This document shows positions 23,387-34,259 of a stretch of DNA of 64,000 bases, piece after piece. The stretch lies in the NCBI GenBank assembly GCA_000750105.3, contig JPHH03000002.1, forward strand, positions 1 to 64,000. The letters run 5' to 3'. Position numbers and translations under genes: made by a program. Within the stretch, counting starts at the first letter, position 1. The number at the start of each line of letters is the position of its first letter. The notes beneath the pieces are model-generated. The model searched no databases and was not told the DNA's origin. It saw only the letters and a list, made by a program, of their open reading frames with translations. The stretch comes from Tolypocladium sp. Sup5 PDA-1. Taxonomy: Eukaryota; Ascomycota; Sordariomycetes; Hypocreales; Ophiocordycipitaceae.

Positions 23387-25411
23387 ATGCCCCGCAAACT
23401 GGCAAACCCCTTCTCGACCTCTTCCGCCATGCCCCAGTCCGAAAAGACGGGCGAGAGACGTCCCTCTACCTCCAAGGGCAACCGCCTCACCCACTTCTTC
23501 TCCTCAAGTCCCAAATCTAAGGAGCACACGACCGCCCAGCAGGCGCTGCTCGCCATGCAGCAGCAACAACAGCAGCAGCAGCAGCACACCGCCGCCTCCG
23601 GCATCACGCCCTCGTCCGTCTCCCTGCCGACCATCTCCCTCTCCACGGCTGTCGCCGGCGACCATAACAACGTCGAGCCGTCCACCACGACCCTATTCCA
23701 ACCGCAGTCCGCCGAGGAGATGAACCGTCGGAGGCGAGCCGATGCCCAGTTCGGCCCTCTTGTCCATCCCAGCCATCTCTACATCAGCAAGTCCCACGGC
23801 GAGCCCTTGGCGGCCCCCATTGAGGACGAGCCGCCGTACTACTTCCTCCTCACCACCTACGTCAGCTACCTGCTGCTCATCCTTCTTGGCCACATCCGTG
23901 ATTTCTTCGGCAAGCGGTTTGGCAACAAGAAGCACTACAACGCCCTCAAGGTCCAGAATGGATATGCGCCGCTCAACGATGACTTCGACAGCTTCTACAC
24001 CAGGAGATTGAAGATGAGGCTCGATGACTGCTTCGCTCGCACCACCATCGGCGTTCCGGGACGGTTCATCACCCTGTTGGACCGCAAGTCGGACGACTTC
24101 AACCGCACCTATCAATACACCGGTACCTATACTGAGACGCTCAACATGAGCTCGTATAATTACCTGGGCTTTGCCCAATCCGAGGGTCCCTGCGCCGACG
24201 CTGTCGAGGAGTGTGTCAAGCGCTACGGCGTCAGCTTCTGCAGCCCGCGAGCCGATGCCGGTACGTCGGACCTTGCCCTCGAGGTCGAGCGCGAGGTTGC
24301 GTCCTTTGTCGGCAAGCCGGATGCCATGATCTTCTCCATGGGCTACGTCACCAATGCGAGCTCGTTCCCGGCTCTCGCCTCCAGAGGCTGTCTCATCATC
24401 TCCGACGAGCTGAACCACGCCTCCATCCGGATTGGCGCCCGCCTCTCTGGAGCCGTCATCCAGTCCTTCAAGCACAATGACATGTGCGACCTCGAGCGCG
24501 TCCTCCGCGAGGCCATTTCGCAGGGCCAGCCACGCACCCATCGTCCCTGGAAGAAGATTCTCGTTGTCGTCGAAGGCTTGTACTCCATGGAGGGCACCAT
24601 GTGCGACCTTCCCGGGATCCTGACCCTCAAGCACAAGTACAAGTTCTATCTTTTTGTCGACGAGGCCCACTCCATCGGCGCTCTGGGACCCCGCGGGCGA
24701 GGTGTCTGCGACTACTTCGGCATCGACCCTTCGGAAGTCGACATCCTCATGGGAACCCTGACCAAGTCCTTTGGTGCCAATGGTGGCTACATTGCCGCTG
24801 ACAAGCACATAATCGACAAGCTGAGGACCACCAACGCCTCCACACAGCTTGGCGAGTCCCCGGCTCCGAGCGTCCTCATGCAGATCTTGGCCTCCCTGAA
24901 GTTGATTACCGGCGAGCTGTGCCCTGGCCAGGGCGAGGAGCGCCTTCAGCGAATTGCCTTCAACTCTCGCTACCTCCGCCTCGGCCTCAAGCGCATTGGC
25001 TGCATCGTGTACGGCCACGACGACTCGCCCATCATTCCCGTCATGCTCTACAACCCCGGCAAGATGCCAGCGTTCAGCCACGAGATGCTCAAGCGCAAGA
25101 TCTCGGTCGTCGTGGTCGGTTATCCCGCCACGCCCCTCATCAGCTCTCGCGCCCGCTTCTGCATCTCGGCGGCGCACAACAAGGATGACTTGGACAGGCT
25201 GCTGGCAGCGTGTGACGAGGTGGCGGATCTTCTGCAGATCAAGTTCTCGACCGGTGTGGCTGGTGGCCTTGAGCCACTTCCCGCCGACGTTGCCCCGGAA
25301 GACGAGAGCGAGTGGAGGAAGGCCAACGGCGTTCCCATCAAGCCGCCCCGTTGGGAAGTTGAGGATATCATTCGACGAGGCGTCCGGGATGCCAAGCTTC
25401 CCCTGCGGTAA
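23387..25411 (+). CDS. LCB2: Serine palmitoyltransferase subunit 2 (LCB2)
   Basis: With Lcb1 condenses L-serine and palmitoyl-CoA to 3-ketodihydrosphingosine, the first step of sphingolipid synthesis, at the endoplasmic reticulum. Single exon, 674 aa. The start at 23387 is the first in-frame ATG. Residues 1-110 are a Ser/Thr-rich tail with a nine-Gln tract at 58-66. A membrane helix at about 152-170 (YFLLTTYVSYLLLILLGHI) anchors the enzyme. The PLP-dependent alpha-oxoamine synthase fold follows: SSYNYLGFAQ at 255-264, SDELNHASIR with His344, VDEAHSIG with Asp425 and His428, and the PLP-lysine signature GTLTKSFGANGGY with Lys460, which is specific to the catalytic Lcb2 subunit and absent in Lcb1. 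The N-terminal tail is longer than in yeast Lcb2 (561 aa). Strong G/C third-position bias produces long false frames on the opposite strand. Confidence 0.96.
   Translation: MPRKLANPFSTSSAMPQSEKTGERRPSTSKGNRLTHFFSSSPKSKEHTTAQQALLAMQQQQQQQQQHTAASGITPSSVSLPTISLSTAVAGDHNNVEPSTTTLFQPQSAEEMNRRRRADAQFGPLVHPSHLYISKSHGEPLAAPIEDEPPYYFLLTTYVSYLLLILLGHIRDFFGKRFGNKKHYNALKVQNGYAPLNDDFDSFYTRRLKMRLDDCFARTTIGVPGRFITLLDRKSDDFNRTYQYTGTYTETLNMSSYNYLGFAQSEGPCADAVEECVKRYGVSFCSPRADAGTSDLALEVEREVASFVGKPDAMIFSMGYVTNASSFPALASRGCLIISDELNHASIRIGARLSGAVIQSFKHNDMCDLERVLREAISQGQPRTHRPWKKILVVVEGLYSMEGTMCDLPGILTLKHKYKFYLFVDEAHSIGALGPRGRGVCDYFGIDPSEVDILMGTLTKSFGANGGYIAADKHIIDKLRTTNASTQLGESPAPSVLMQILASLKLITGELCPGQGEERLQRIAFNSRYLRLGLKRIGCIVYGHDDSPIIPVMLYNPGKMPAFSHEMLKRKISVVVVGYPATPLISSRARFCISAAHNKDDLDRLLAACDEVADLLQIKFSTGVAGGLEPLPADVAPEDESEWRKANGVPIKPPRWEVEDIIRRGVRDAKLPLR
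23558..23584 (+). repeat. CAG/CAA tract coding nine glutamines in LCB2
   Basis: Nine Gln codons (CAG with two CAA) inside the N-terminal tail of the LCB2 protein. Copy number is likely polymorphic. Confidence 0.9.
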
Positions 25412-26983
25412 AGTCACATTTCAGATACCGGATTAGGTTCGAGGCGTTGTTTCGATGGCACATAATATGCATGAATCGGAAACCGGGTGGGTGTTTGGGG
25501 CGCATCTGGATTAGACCATTGGTCCTGTAAAGGTCACGAACGTTCAGCAGCATCTTCTTCTTCCTCTTCTTTGTTTCATTCTTCAACCTGTTTGCGCTGG
25601 CAGACGGGCGGCTTGTCGGGTCACACTCGACGCTTTATCACATATAATCTTTATTGTATCCAACCGCGTGTATTGAGGCCTGTCCTGGGGTTGAGGAGCT
25701 AGTGCCTCGGGCAAGGAAGCTTTGGGAACTGGGATTCAGCAGCGGCAGCAGTAGTTTACAACTCTACCTATGAAGACTGGGCGGCGGTGGACGGTTCCAA
25801 GGATTGGAGGTACATGGATATAACTTATGAGTAGAAGTCAGTGTAGATATCGACCTAGGAAACAGGGGCCGACGAGTCAAGAGACTAATGAAGCTGAAGA
25901 AGAAGTGTCCTCGCAGAGGTCCGTGACGTAGAGTGAATGCCAGCAAACACGTTGACACTGGATGAGAACGGGGGCATCGCGACAATGGAAACAACCTAGC
26001 AAAGACAGGACGGGTGTTCGGATGCACCATGGTGTGGCTGAGACGAACATGTGTGCGCCAAACGCGCCCCTGGCGTTTCCGCACGATGGGACATGCTGAG
26101 ACATTGGTGGCCTCTGGAGAATGAGACCATCTCACGATTGTACGAGTAGGCGGACTTCTAGGGCCACATGGAGAGGCTAACAATGGCATGCGGCGATCGC
26201 AACGGCGGCGGTGACTTGCACCAGAAGAATGGACCCCAGTGGGGATGGACTGCGCCGTCTCGATTCATGCGGTGTAAAAGAGGCGCCTGCCAGGACCTCA
26301 ACGCAGCACAAAGGGAGAGGAATATATGGGAAGGTAGACCGAGTAGAGGACCTGAAACACAGACACGGGGCGCGGACTTGAGGAAACGGTCTATACGAGC
26401 GGACGGTGTTTCATAGGATCAGGAACAGCGCGGATCGGGAGACGATGAGGATTGGGGGGATGGATGGGCTTCTGCAAGATGAAGATGCCAGCGACTAGTC
26501 GACCGCTGCAGGGTAATGGGAGTACGTAGGACGGGGGGAGAATGAGTAGCTGCATGATGTGACCACTAATACTGCCGGCAGGTGGCACAACGGCGCATCC
26601 AATGGCGATGTCGACATGGATGACGGCATGAGTCGTCTGCCGGGTTGGCTGCAGAGGCGTGAGGACAGGAAGGGCGACGAGGGATCATGCCTGCGATATG
26701 CAACGGCGGCGCGGGAAGGATGGTGGAGCAGATCGTCTGTCCTGGTCTGGTACCTGGGCTGGGTTGCGATGATAATAGTCAGGCACGGAGAGGCTTTGAC
26801 AACTTTTTGGGGAGTGCACGCGTTTGCCGAGCAAAGGGGCTGCTTGGCGGCGGGAATGGATGTGTCGGGGGAGGTTCAGGTGTTTGGCAGACCTGAGGCT
26901 GACGGGACGGACAGGGCTGGGGACGATGGGGAAGACTGGAGATGTAGATGGTGTTGTGAACGTCACTCACAGTTAAGGTGCCT

Positions 26984-27005
26984 AGGTACCTACCTTAGGT
27001 ACCTA
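26984..27005. repeat. Doubled TAGGTACCTA palindrome
   Basis: Two copies of the self-complementary TAGGTACCTA separated by two bases (second copy at 26996-27005), forming a longer imperfect palindrome in intergenic DNA. Confidence 0.75.
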
Positions 27006-27798
27006 TCTTGAGGAGGTAATGTAGACAGATAGGGGTAATGGGAGTTGACAATTGCCAAGCATGGTCATCAACAAATAACCTCTGCTGTATGGTTTCTAAT
27101 AGCACACTTGCTGTTGTCTCTACGGTGCCCGGTTGAGAATGTGTTTGGGGCCGCTGTGCAACAAGACACTGGCAGCCAGCGACCAGGGCGACTATTCTCA
27201 ACAAGACCTCCTGTACGGAGTACGGAGTCCCGTAGTTTGTGAAAACTCGGCAACTTGACCCGAGCGGAATCTACGAGAAACAACCTCTTCCTCGAACCAC
27301 GGCTCGTGCTTTCGCTTTGCATGACAGCGGCTCAGTCCGGCTGGTCCTTGACGGCTCCGCAGCATGCCACGGCGGGTGCTACAGACTGGTACAGCTGTGG
27401 AGGTCTGTGTAATTGCGTACGGAGTACGTAGAGCCTGGAGTGATGCAGGGCTCTCCAGCAGGGTCTTCGTCTTATGCAGTGGATATTTGTCTAGCATGGA
27501 GCCGCCGGCTGCGACGCTGCCTTGGACAGTGACAACCTACGGGTGAACGGACTGCCGTGGCTATTATTCTGGGGCGCCTCGGGGATGAAGCAAGACTGGC
27601 AGCTCCTCTTGGCTCTTCAGCACCAAGACCACCGGCCTCCTTTCCATTGGCGTAGGCCTGGGTAGGCGAGCGGCTGCGAGACACGAGTGGACAGTGAGTG
27701 GGTGCAACCAGCAACCTGGAAGACCTGAGTTCCATTATTAGTGGATTTTGGCGCTGGGGTTGCAGAGCTCATCAGCCTCTCTGTCAAACCGAGGTGAG

Positions 27799-27870
27799 GT
27801 GCTGTTGGAGTGCTGTTGGAGTGCTGTTGGAGTGCTGTTGGAGTGCTGTTGGAGTGCTGCTGCAGTGCTG
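27799..27870. repeat. 11-nt tandem repeat (GTGCTGTTGGA)
   Basis: Five perfect copies at 27799-27853 followed by a degenerate copy GTGCTGCTGCA and a partial one. It lies about 430 nt upstream of the Ste50-like start. Since 11 is not a multiple of three the array is open in every frame and yields a repeated 11-residue pattern in spurious translations. Confidence 0.9.
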
Positions 27871-28301
27871 ACGCTGGTGCTGCACCAAAACGGATATCGC
27901 CCAATCCAATCCAGGCCATCCAATCCTCGTCGACGCCGTGCCCTGCCCCTCCTCCAACAACCTTACCTCCTTCATCAACTGGCCGTGCATCGACAGACCC
28001 GGACGGACCACAAACACCACGACGCCTGGGGCGGCTCGAAGCACAACCACATCCTCGCTCGCCTCCTCCGCTGCTGCTCCAGTCCCGGGGCGCGACGCCT
28101 GCATCCATCGAGAACCGTCCTCGCTTCTCCCCGAGTTCCCGAGTCGCCCGCTGTCCGTGCCAGCCTCTCCCGTTGGCTGCCCGTCCGTCCGTCCCCTGAG
28201 CAGCAGCCGCCACCAGCGAAACACCTCGACGCCGCGAATCGAACCGAGCTCGAACCACAGGGACTGCTGGGCGTGGCTTCGCTGCCGCCGCGTTGGTCAA
28301 G

Positions 28302-29922
28302 ATGATGAGCTTCGATGGAGGCACGGCATACGCCGAGTCGGACGCCGACGACGAGTACGAGCGAAGCATTGGCGACAGGTCGCCGGTCGGCGACTCGGAG
28401 GCCTCGCCAATTGACTCGGAGCTGTCGACATCGGCGGAGCACACGCCCACGACGTACGGCCACCGCAGCAGTGCCGACAGGCTGCCCGAGACCATCATCA
28501 CGGAGTGGACGGCCGACGAGTGTGCCGACTTTATCGGCACCATCGGCCTGTCGCAATATGCCGATCGATTCGTTGGTGCGTTGGACATCTGATACCCGCC
28601 GGCCCTGCTTTTTGTCGCTGGTTGATGGCTGACCGAACCGTTTGGTTGCAGAGAACGAAATAGTTGGCGAGGCGCTGGTCGCGCTGCTGCACGACGACCT
28701 CAAGAGCATGGGCATTGCCAGCGTGGGCCATCGACTGACCATCCTGAAGAGTGTCTACGACGTCAAAAAGGCGCAAGATGTGCCCATCGAGAGCGATCAC
28801 TACCTGCCATTGTGTAAGCATCCACCCTTGCCATGTGCAAGTTCGAAAGGCAGCTTGACTGACGATTCGACCTTCAAATTTGCAGCTGCGGACGCCGAAG
28901 CGCAGTACGCCACGGCGACGTTAAAGGACATCAAGCACCTGGTCGAACAACTACGACTGCGAGACGAACGGATGAGCTTGCTGGAGCAGGACCTGCGGCG
29001 GATGACGGATGACTTTAGGCGCCTCAGAGAAGACATGCTCCCAGCCCTGCGGCTCGTCAAGGATGCGCAACAGCCGCTGCCCAACCTGAGCGGCGGCACA
29101 GCGTACACATTCGAACCCACCATTTCACCGCCTGCTCCGACGCCGCCTCCTGGCCAAGGCCCGGGGCCTGGAGTCATGCGATCATATTCGCAGAGGAAGA
29201 TCCTGATTGGGGCGACGACCAAGGGCAACTCGCCGACGCAACCGACGCACGAGAGAACGATAGCAGAACAGACTTTGGACCCGGTCAGTGCGGCGGAACG
29301 AGCTGTCTTGTCATCATCACACCTCGCGGCGATGAACGGCTCCGGCCATAATCCGGGGCCTGCATATCCCTCGCCCAACATGCCCTCCCCAACTTCGCCG
29401 CAAAACCACATGAGCGGTACGATGCTAGCTTCCCGGTCATACCGTGGCGACACATCTACACCATCCAATAGAACGACTTTGAACGAGAGCGACCACACGA
29501 TTTATGGCTCGCGCGAGAAGGGGGCCGGCGGCCCACCGCCTCGACGACGAGAGACGCCCGTACCCGACACACCGAACATCAGCAACAGCAACGCATCAGT
29601 CGAGATATTCAAGTCATTCCGCGTCAGCATGGACGACCCCTGCCACAAGGTGCTCCCAGCCGCGCTTAAAAAGTATCAGATAAACGCCCCCTGGGACCAG
29701 TACGCCTTGTACATTGTCTATGGAGACCAGGAGCGTTGTCTGGGCATGGAGGAGAAGCCTTTGATCTTGTTCAAGCAGCTTGACAAGGAAGGCAAGAAGC
29801 CCATGTTCATGCTCCGGAAGACGAACAGCGCCCAAGTAGACGGCGATCCGGGCAGCGCGGGTATGGGCGGTGCCGCGAGGGGTGCGTCGACGGGTTACGA
29901 TCCGCCTGGAGGCATTATATGA
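28302..29922 (+). CDS. Ste50-like MAPK adaptor (SAM + Ras-association domains)
   Basis: Adaptor linking small GTPases to the Ste11-type MAPKKK in mating, filamentation, osmotic and pathogenicity MAPK cascades (Ste50/Mst50 family). Exons: 28302-28575, 28652-28813, 28886-29922; GT..AG introns; 490 aa. An acidic N-terminal tail is followed by a SAM domain at about 66-132 (WTADECADFIGTIGLSQYAD; GEALVALLHDDLKSMGI; GHRLTILKSVYDVK), a coiled coil at about 155-200 (LKDIKHLVEQLRLRDERMSL), a Pro/Ser-rich linker with many potential phosphosites, and a RA domain at about 383-460 (SVEIFKSFRVSMDDPCHKVL; YALYIVYGDQERCLGMEEKP). Two adjacent ATGs (28302, 28305) open the frame. It is convergent with the next gene. 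Both splice joins restore SAM-domain or linker sequence, so the model is well supported. Confidence 0.94.
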
Positions 29923-30492
29923 GCGGACAGAGTCGAACACCAGCTCAAATTACCAGTTCAAATTAGCTGTTTCTCGATGGCTTGTCTTCCTTCGCATTCG
30001 AGGCGAAAGGGAGGCAGAAACATCTGCCCGCCCAAAGCTACGGTACAGCGCCGGAACAGTTGCGTGGCAGGGTCGGAGTCACGACGTGGTGACGGGCTGA
30101 TGGAGCGCGGCACTGGTGAACACGTTTGCCACTTTATCTTTGATGCACTTTGTTAGCATACAGGGGCATTATGCCCAGGGACGTTTCTGAAAAGGGATGT
30201 GCTATCATCGTGTGAGGCATATGGTTTATACGAGAAGGATATAGTCGACCATGCGGGAACCAGCTAGTCGCCGATGTACACGAGCGAGACACTAGTCGAG
30301 TTGGACATGCTTCGCTTCAACACTGCTTCCTACTTTACAATTCTCTGCTGTGCCGTTTTCTGGTGAGGATGCCTTGCTGCCTGTGGCTGTCTGATGTGTC
30401 ACTCTCATTGCTTCAACTACGAATGCGAGACTCATTCCATAGCATTGCTCATATCACACAGGGGACAAGGGGACAAGGGGTCAGCATCAGCC
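29923..30492. other. Convergent 3' region, 570 bp
   Basis: Between the stop codons of two convergent genes. Presumably both 3' untranslated regions; nothing else seen. Confidence 0.6.
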
Positions 30493-31419
30493 TCATCTCA
30501 CGGACCACGTCCACCCCTCCGGCACCTTACCCTCATTCGCAGCCTCAAACTCGGCCAGGAACCCCACGAGCGCCTCCCACGGCACGCCCCTCCGCATGCC
30601 CGTCTCGTCGTCCCAGCTCGAGTGCACGCCGACCAGGCGCCCGGTGCGGCGCTCGACGAGGGGCGCGCCGCTGTGGCCCCAGTACGTCCAGCAGGTGTGC
30701 ATGAGGGCGCCAATCTCGGCGTTGTCTTGCGGGTCGAGGCGGCGGTTCGGGGCGAGGCCGCGGAAGGCGCCGGCGCTTAGGACGAGCGTGTCGTAGCCCG
30801 TCTGGGTGCCGGGGATGGGGGACTCGAGGTCCGAGGCGGCGGGGTGGCCGATGCAGACGAGGCGGCTGCCGGGCCGGGGGGCGGAGACGGCGAGGGGGAT
30901 GTGCGGGAAGGGGGACACAGAGGAGGGAGAAGATACGTGGGTGACGAGGAGGAGGGCGAGGTCGCGGCGGGGGTCCCAGGCGAGGGTGCGGGCGGCGACG
31001 AGGGCGCCCGAGGTGAAGATGAGCCAGTGCGTCTTGCGCCAGTCGAGGTCGTCGGCGGACTCGGCGACGCAGTGCGCGCAGGTAAGGAGGATGCCGTTTG
31101 GGGAGATGCAGACCGCCGTGCCAGCCTCGTGCTGGGCGAAGACGAGGGTTGCGTCTGCGGGACTGGAGCCGTGGCAGGGGACGTCGGGGGGCACGGCGAC
31201 GGAGTATGTCTGCAGCCAGGTGCGTTTCTTGACGAGCGTGCGGTGGTCTTCTGGAGAGAGGTTTGTGGTTGAAGGGGTTGGGTTGCGTGGGAGGGAGATG
31301 ACCGGGTTTGCGAGCGGTGGGAGAGGAGAGGGCTGGAGGATGGTGCCGGTTGTGGCGGACGGGTGGTGGTCGTCGTCGTCTTGCGTGAGGTCGATGACTT
31401 CAGGCACTGTGGAAGACAT
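30493..31419 (-). CDS. Trypsin-fold (S1-like) protease domain protein, 308 aa
   Basis: Predicted serine protease of chymotrypsin fold with a complete triad: His116 in LLTCAHCVAES, Asp153 in RRDLALLLVT, Ser250 in GHSGAPLVE. There is no signal peptide, so a cytosolic or nuclear location is likely. Residues 8-12, VIDLT followed directly by QDDDD, match the consensus of a SUMO-interacting motif (hydrophobic core plus acidic tail). A Pro/Ser-rich linker of about 45 residues precedes the catalytic domain, which covers about 85-300. The start at 31419 is the first in-frame ATG; the frame continues upstream with no earlier ATG. Substrate unknown. The domain resembles fungal 'trypsin-like cysteine/serine peptidase' proteins; I cannot say whether it is active. 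Confidence 0.88.
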   Translation of the reverse strand: MSSTVPEVIDLTQDDDDHHPSATTGTILQPSPLPPLANPVISLPRNPTPSTTNLSPEDHRTLVKKRTWLQTYSVAVPPDVPCHGSSPADATLVFAQHEAGTAVCISPNGILLTCAHCVAESADDLDWRKTHWLIFTSGALVAARTLAWDPRRDLALLLVTHVSSPSSVSPFPHIPLAVSAPRPGSRLVCIGHPAASDLESPIPGTQTGYDTLVLSAGAFRGLAPNRRLDPQDNAEIGALMHTCWTYWGHSGAPLVERRTGRLVGVHSSWDDETGMRRGVPWEALVGFLAEFEAANEGKVPEGWTWSVR

Positions 31420-32803
31420 GGTTCCAAGGTCTGAAGGCCTGTCAGGATGGTGAACGAGGACGAGAAGTGGACATCGTGCGCGACATGGTGGCGAGATATA
31501 TGGAGGTATGCGGGAAGACACGCCTGGTGAGGCTGACGGGCGGGACCCACGTTGCTGCCTAGTCTATGACTTTCTTCGGACCTGGGTTGGGTTAGCGGAA
31601 AAAGATACTGCGCTGGATATGTGTTTTGATGCCGTGGTTCTGGGGTAAATACAGCTCGTTCATATGTCGACGTTAGTGAGAGTCATGTGTGTGGAAGAGA
31701 GTGCTGCTGGGGGACTCGACTGAGGGAGGACATCAGGATTGAAACGGGGAGCTCTAGGCCTTATATTTCATGCGAATATTTCTTCGAACGTGAGGGTTGA
31801 AGGCCTCTTGAGTGAAGTGGTTACCGGATGTGCCTGGTTGGTGAACTGAAGTTGCGGTGTCGTTGGAGTCAAAAAGTCCGAACGGTGGGAAGGTCGTGGT
31901 GGGTACGTACCAGTCTTGCCGTTCGTTGACCCGTTGTCGACCAGGGAGCGCCACACTTTGTCTCGGTACCTGACTTGCCCAGCTCCCATCTGGCACAGCG
32001 AATATCATCCTCATCTTGCTCCTTGCCATCACCAATCCGACATCGTTGGAGCGAGGCATCTCGTGCTGTGCGACGACGACGGACGCCAGCCAAGCTCACC
32101 CACCTCATAAACAAACAAGTCTCGCGACGCACAAGAAAGCGCCCTGGACCGGGCCTTCCGCCATCTCTGGCTCTACAGTTCATCAACTTGCATTATCCTC
32201 CTGCTGAACTCGGCACTCACACACTCGCCCCCGCAACGGCAGCAGAGTATTTGGCATCGTCAAATCCAGGGCATTGGCTAGTTGGCAATTCCTCCTCCTC
32301 CCTGAAGAGGAAGAGCACGCAGCGGACGGAGTCGAGAGAAACGCTAAGCGGTCGGGTTTTTGGCTGCCTCCGGGACCCAGAGTCCAGACCGAGACAACCG
32401 GCGTCGGTTCGCTTGGCGTGCTCATCCGGCGCATTCTTTGCCGCGCGTTACAACCACTGCAGCCGTCGCCGTTTGCACCATACAAACCCTCCTGAGCGTA
32501 TTGTTCTCCCAGCGGTAGCCAGCCTGGCGTCCACGACTCGACTGAACCCTACGCGCCGATTGCTTGATGCCAGTGCATGGAGGGACTGCCCTGCCCTGAC
32601 GGCTGACTGCCGCATGCGACTGCCGCTGCGACAAGCGCACCCTGGGCCGCAAGATACGGCGCTGGGTTGGATTGCACGGCGGAGGGCATAGTGGCCGTGT
32701 ACCACAGCCATCTCTGACGCTTCATCTCACCGAAGCCTGTCCCCTCATCTGCAGACGCGGTAGCCCGGCCGACCGACGGACGGCATAAGCCCCCACGGCC
32801 AAC
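31420..32803. other. 1.4-kb divergent promoter region
   Basis: Separates the minus-strand protease and the plus-strand 123-aa membrane protein. A 101-codon minus-strand frame at 31754-32059 and a 238-codon plus-strand frame at 31975-32691 overlap; neither has a recognisable pattern. Confidence 0.5.
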
Positions 32804-33175
32804 ATGGCCACCCTCGCCGGCAGCAACACCAGTCCCCCGTACTCGCCCGTGTCCACGACGGCCATAATAAGCGCCTCTCCCGCCGCGACGTCCGCCAACC
32901 TCGACACCCTGCCGGGGGATATCGACCTGCGCGAGCGGGTGCTGGAGCTTATCGGCGGCGGCTCGTCGGGCGAGAAGATCGTGAGGGGCTTCCTCATCGG
33001 CGTGGCGTTTGGGCTCATCGTGGGCGGCCTCTGCTGCTGCTGGGTGCCGTGCTTTGGACGCGCGCAGCAGGAGCGACGGCGCCGCCAGCGAGAGGAGAGG
33101 ATACAACAGGGAGAGCCGCCGGTTAGAAGCGTGCGAGAGCGGATACCGTGGCTGCGGAGGCGCCGGGCGCAATGA
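32804..33175 (+). CDS. Small single-span membrane protein, 123 aa
   Basis: No family recognised. Single exon, ATG at 32804. Ser/Thr/Pro-rich N-terminus (1-40), a short acidic/amphipathic piece (DIDLRERVLELI), then one transmembrane helix at about 60-80 (IVRGFLIGVAFGLIVGGL) running into a CCCWVPCFGRAQ cysteine cluster that could be palmitoylated, and a very basic Arg-rich tail (QQERRRRQREERIQQ and RIPWLRRRRAQ). The basic tail after the helix suggests a cytosolic C-terminus. Codon use is strongly G/C-ending, which supports a real gene. Confidence 0.72.
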   Translation: MATLAGSNTSPPYSPVSTTAIISASPAATSANLDTLPGDIDLRERVLELIGGGSSGEKIVRGFLIGVAFGLIVGGLCCCWVPCFGRAQQERRRRQREERIQQGEPPVRSVRERIPWLRRRRAQ

Positions 33176-34259
33176 CAACATGATGGTGGTAGACGTCTGA
33201 GATGCTTGACCGATCTCACGAGACATGGGAAACGAACATGATGTGCTCTTTTGGCTCGGCGTTATGGGGAAACCGGGATCGAGCTGGCGTTGGCATTGGC
33301 TCGACGCATGGATGATGGGATATGGCAAACGCATTGCTTGGGTGTATCTTGGAAACTCATGAGCGGCTGCTTGCTGGGCAGCACGCATTGGACTTGGCAG
33401 CTTTTGCATGAACATGAAACACTGAAGCTTCCTTTGTCAACGGGAGCTTTAGCATTGGCCGCATGGCGTCCCCAGCCGCTGTCCACATGAGGTGGAGATG
33501 TAACTATGTAAGGTACGAGTACGAGTAGTTACCGCGTGCGAAGGATCAAGCTTCTGAGGAGTGCCACATTGCAGCCTCCAGCGACGCGCACGCGGATTCG
33601 TCAGGTCGTTTATGCTCTTCCGAATCTCCACCCCATTCGGACAGCATCAAGGACATCGACACAGCACAGCCTCGTAGGACTCGGACCACGACCTACTGTG
33701 TCCGTTGGTGTGGCATCAAAGTTCCTGGGTTTCTTGAGCCCCACGGACGGCCTCCTGCCGCTACCTTAGCCTCTAGGCGTCTCAGCAGTTCAACGCTCAG
33801 CCGTTGCAGTGGCGCAGCCTCGGGCGGCTCATGACGTGCGGACCCCAGCAGCCGCGCAACTCTGGCCCCTCATCCTACACGCCAGGCGTTTGTTTCTATG
33901 TTTAGGCATCACACAGTCATTTCCTTTATTTCCTCGGACTGCCTTCTTTTGCTTCGAATACTGTTATACCCGTATACCCCCTACGTAAGCCGTGCGCCAG
34001 GCAAGGACGGTCTGACTCTGCTGGTTTCACGTGCGGCTGCAACCTACTATATCCCATCTATCGCGTGACCATCGAACGACGACGCTGGGCCGTTGCGGAC
34101 CGTCGAGGCTGACTACGGACCTGCTGACGCCCGCGCGACGAAGAATACCCTTCCCCGTTTCTTCAAAGCCTTGCGTTGACCATCGGTACTGTTCATACGT
34201 TTGCCATAAAATCCAAGCCAACCAGGCGTCGACGGCCCATTCGCGGCGGCTCGCCCATC
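33176..34259. other. Intergenic, 1.1 kb
   Basis: Contains the 3' side of the small membrane protein and the promoter of the next plus-strand gene, whose open frame extends back to 34176 without an ATG. Nothing else recognised. Confidence 0.55.

Larger units (their letters stand above)
25412..28301. other. 2.9-kb intergenic region with palindromes and tandem repeats
   Basis: Between LCB2 and the Ste50-like gene. Includes a doubled GGTACCTA motif at 26984-27005, GTACGGAGTAC at 27213-27223 and 27417-27427, and the 11-nt tandem repeat at 27799-27870. No gene supported; frames here are irregular. Confidence 0.5.

Noticed and set aside
23693..25417. 574-codon minus-strand frame opposite LCB2
   Set aside because: Exact antisense of a certain gene; the open frame results from strong G/C third-position bias. 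Same for 13165-13923 (opposite G-beta) and 43588-44610 (opposite the antiporter).
27617..28588. 323-codon minus-strand frame across the Ste50-like 5' region
   Set aside because: It overlaps exon 1 of the Ste50-like gene on the other strand and is kept open by the 11-nt repeat, which has no stop in any frame.
31754..32059. 101-codon minus-strand frame in the divergent promoter
   Set aside because: Some coding-like codons, but no recognisable pattern and it overlaps a plus-strand frame; too weak to annotate.
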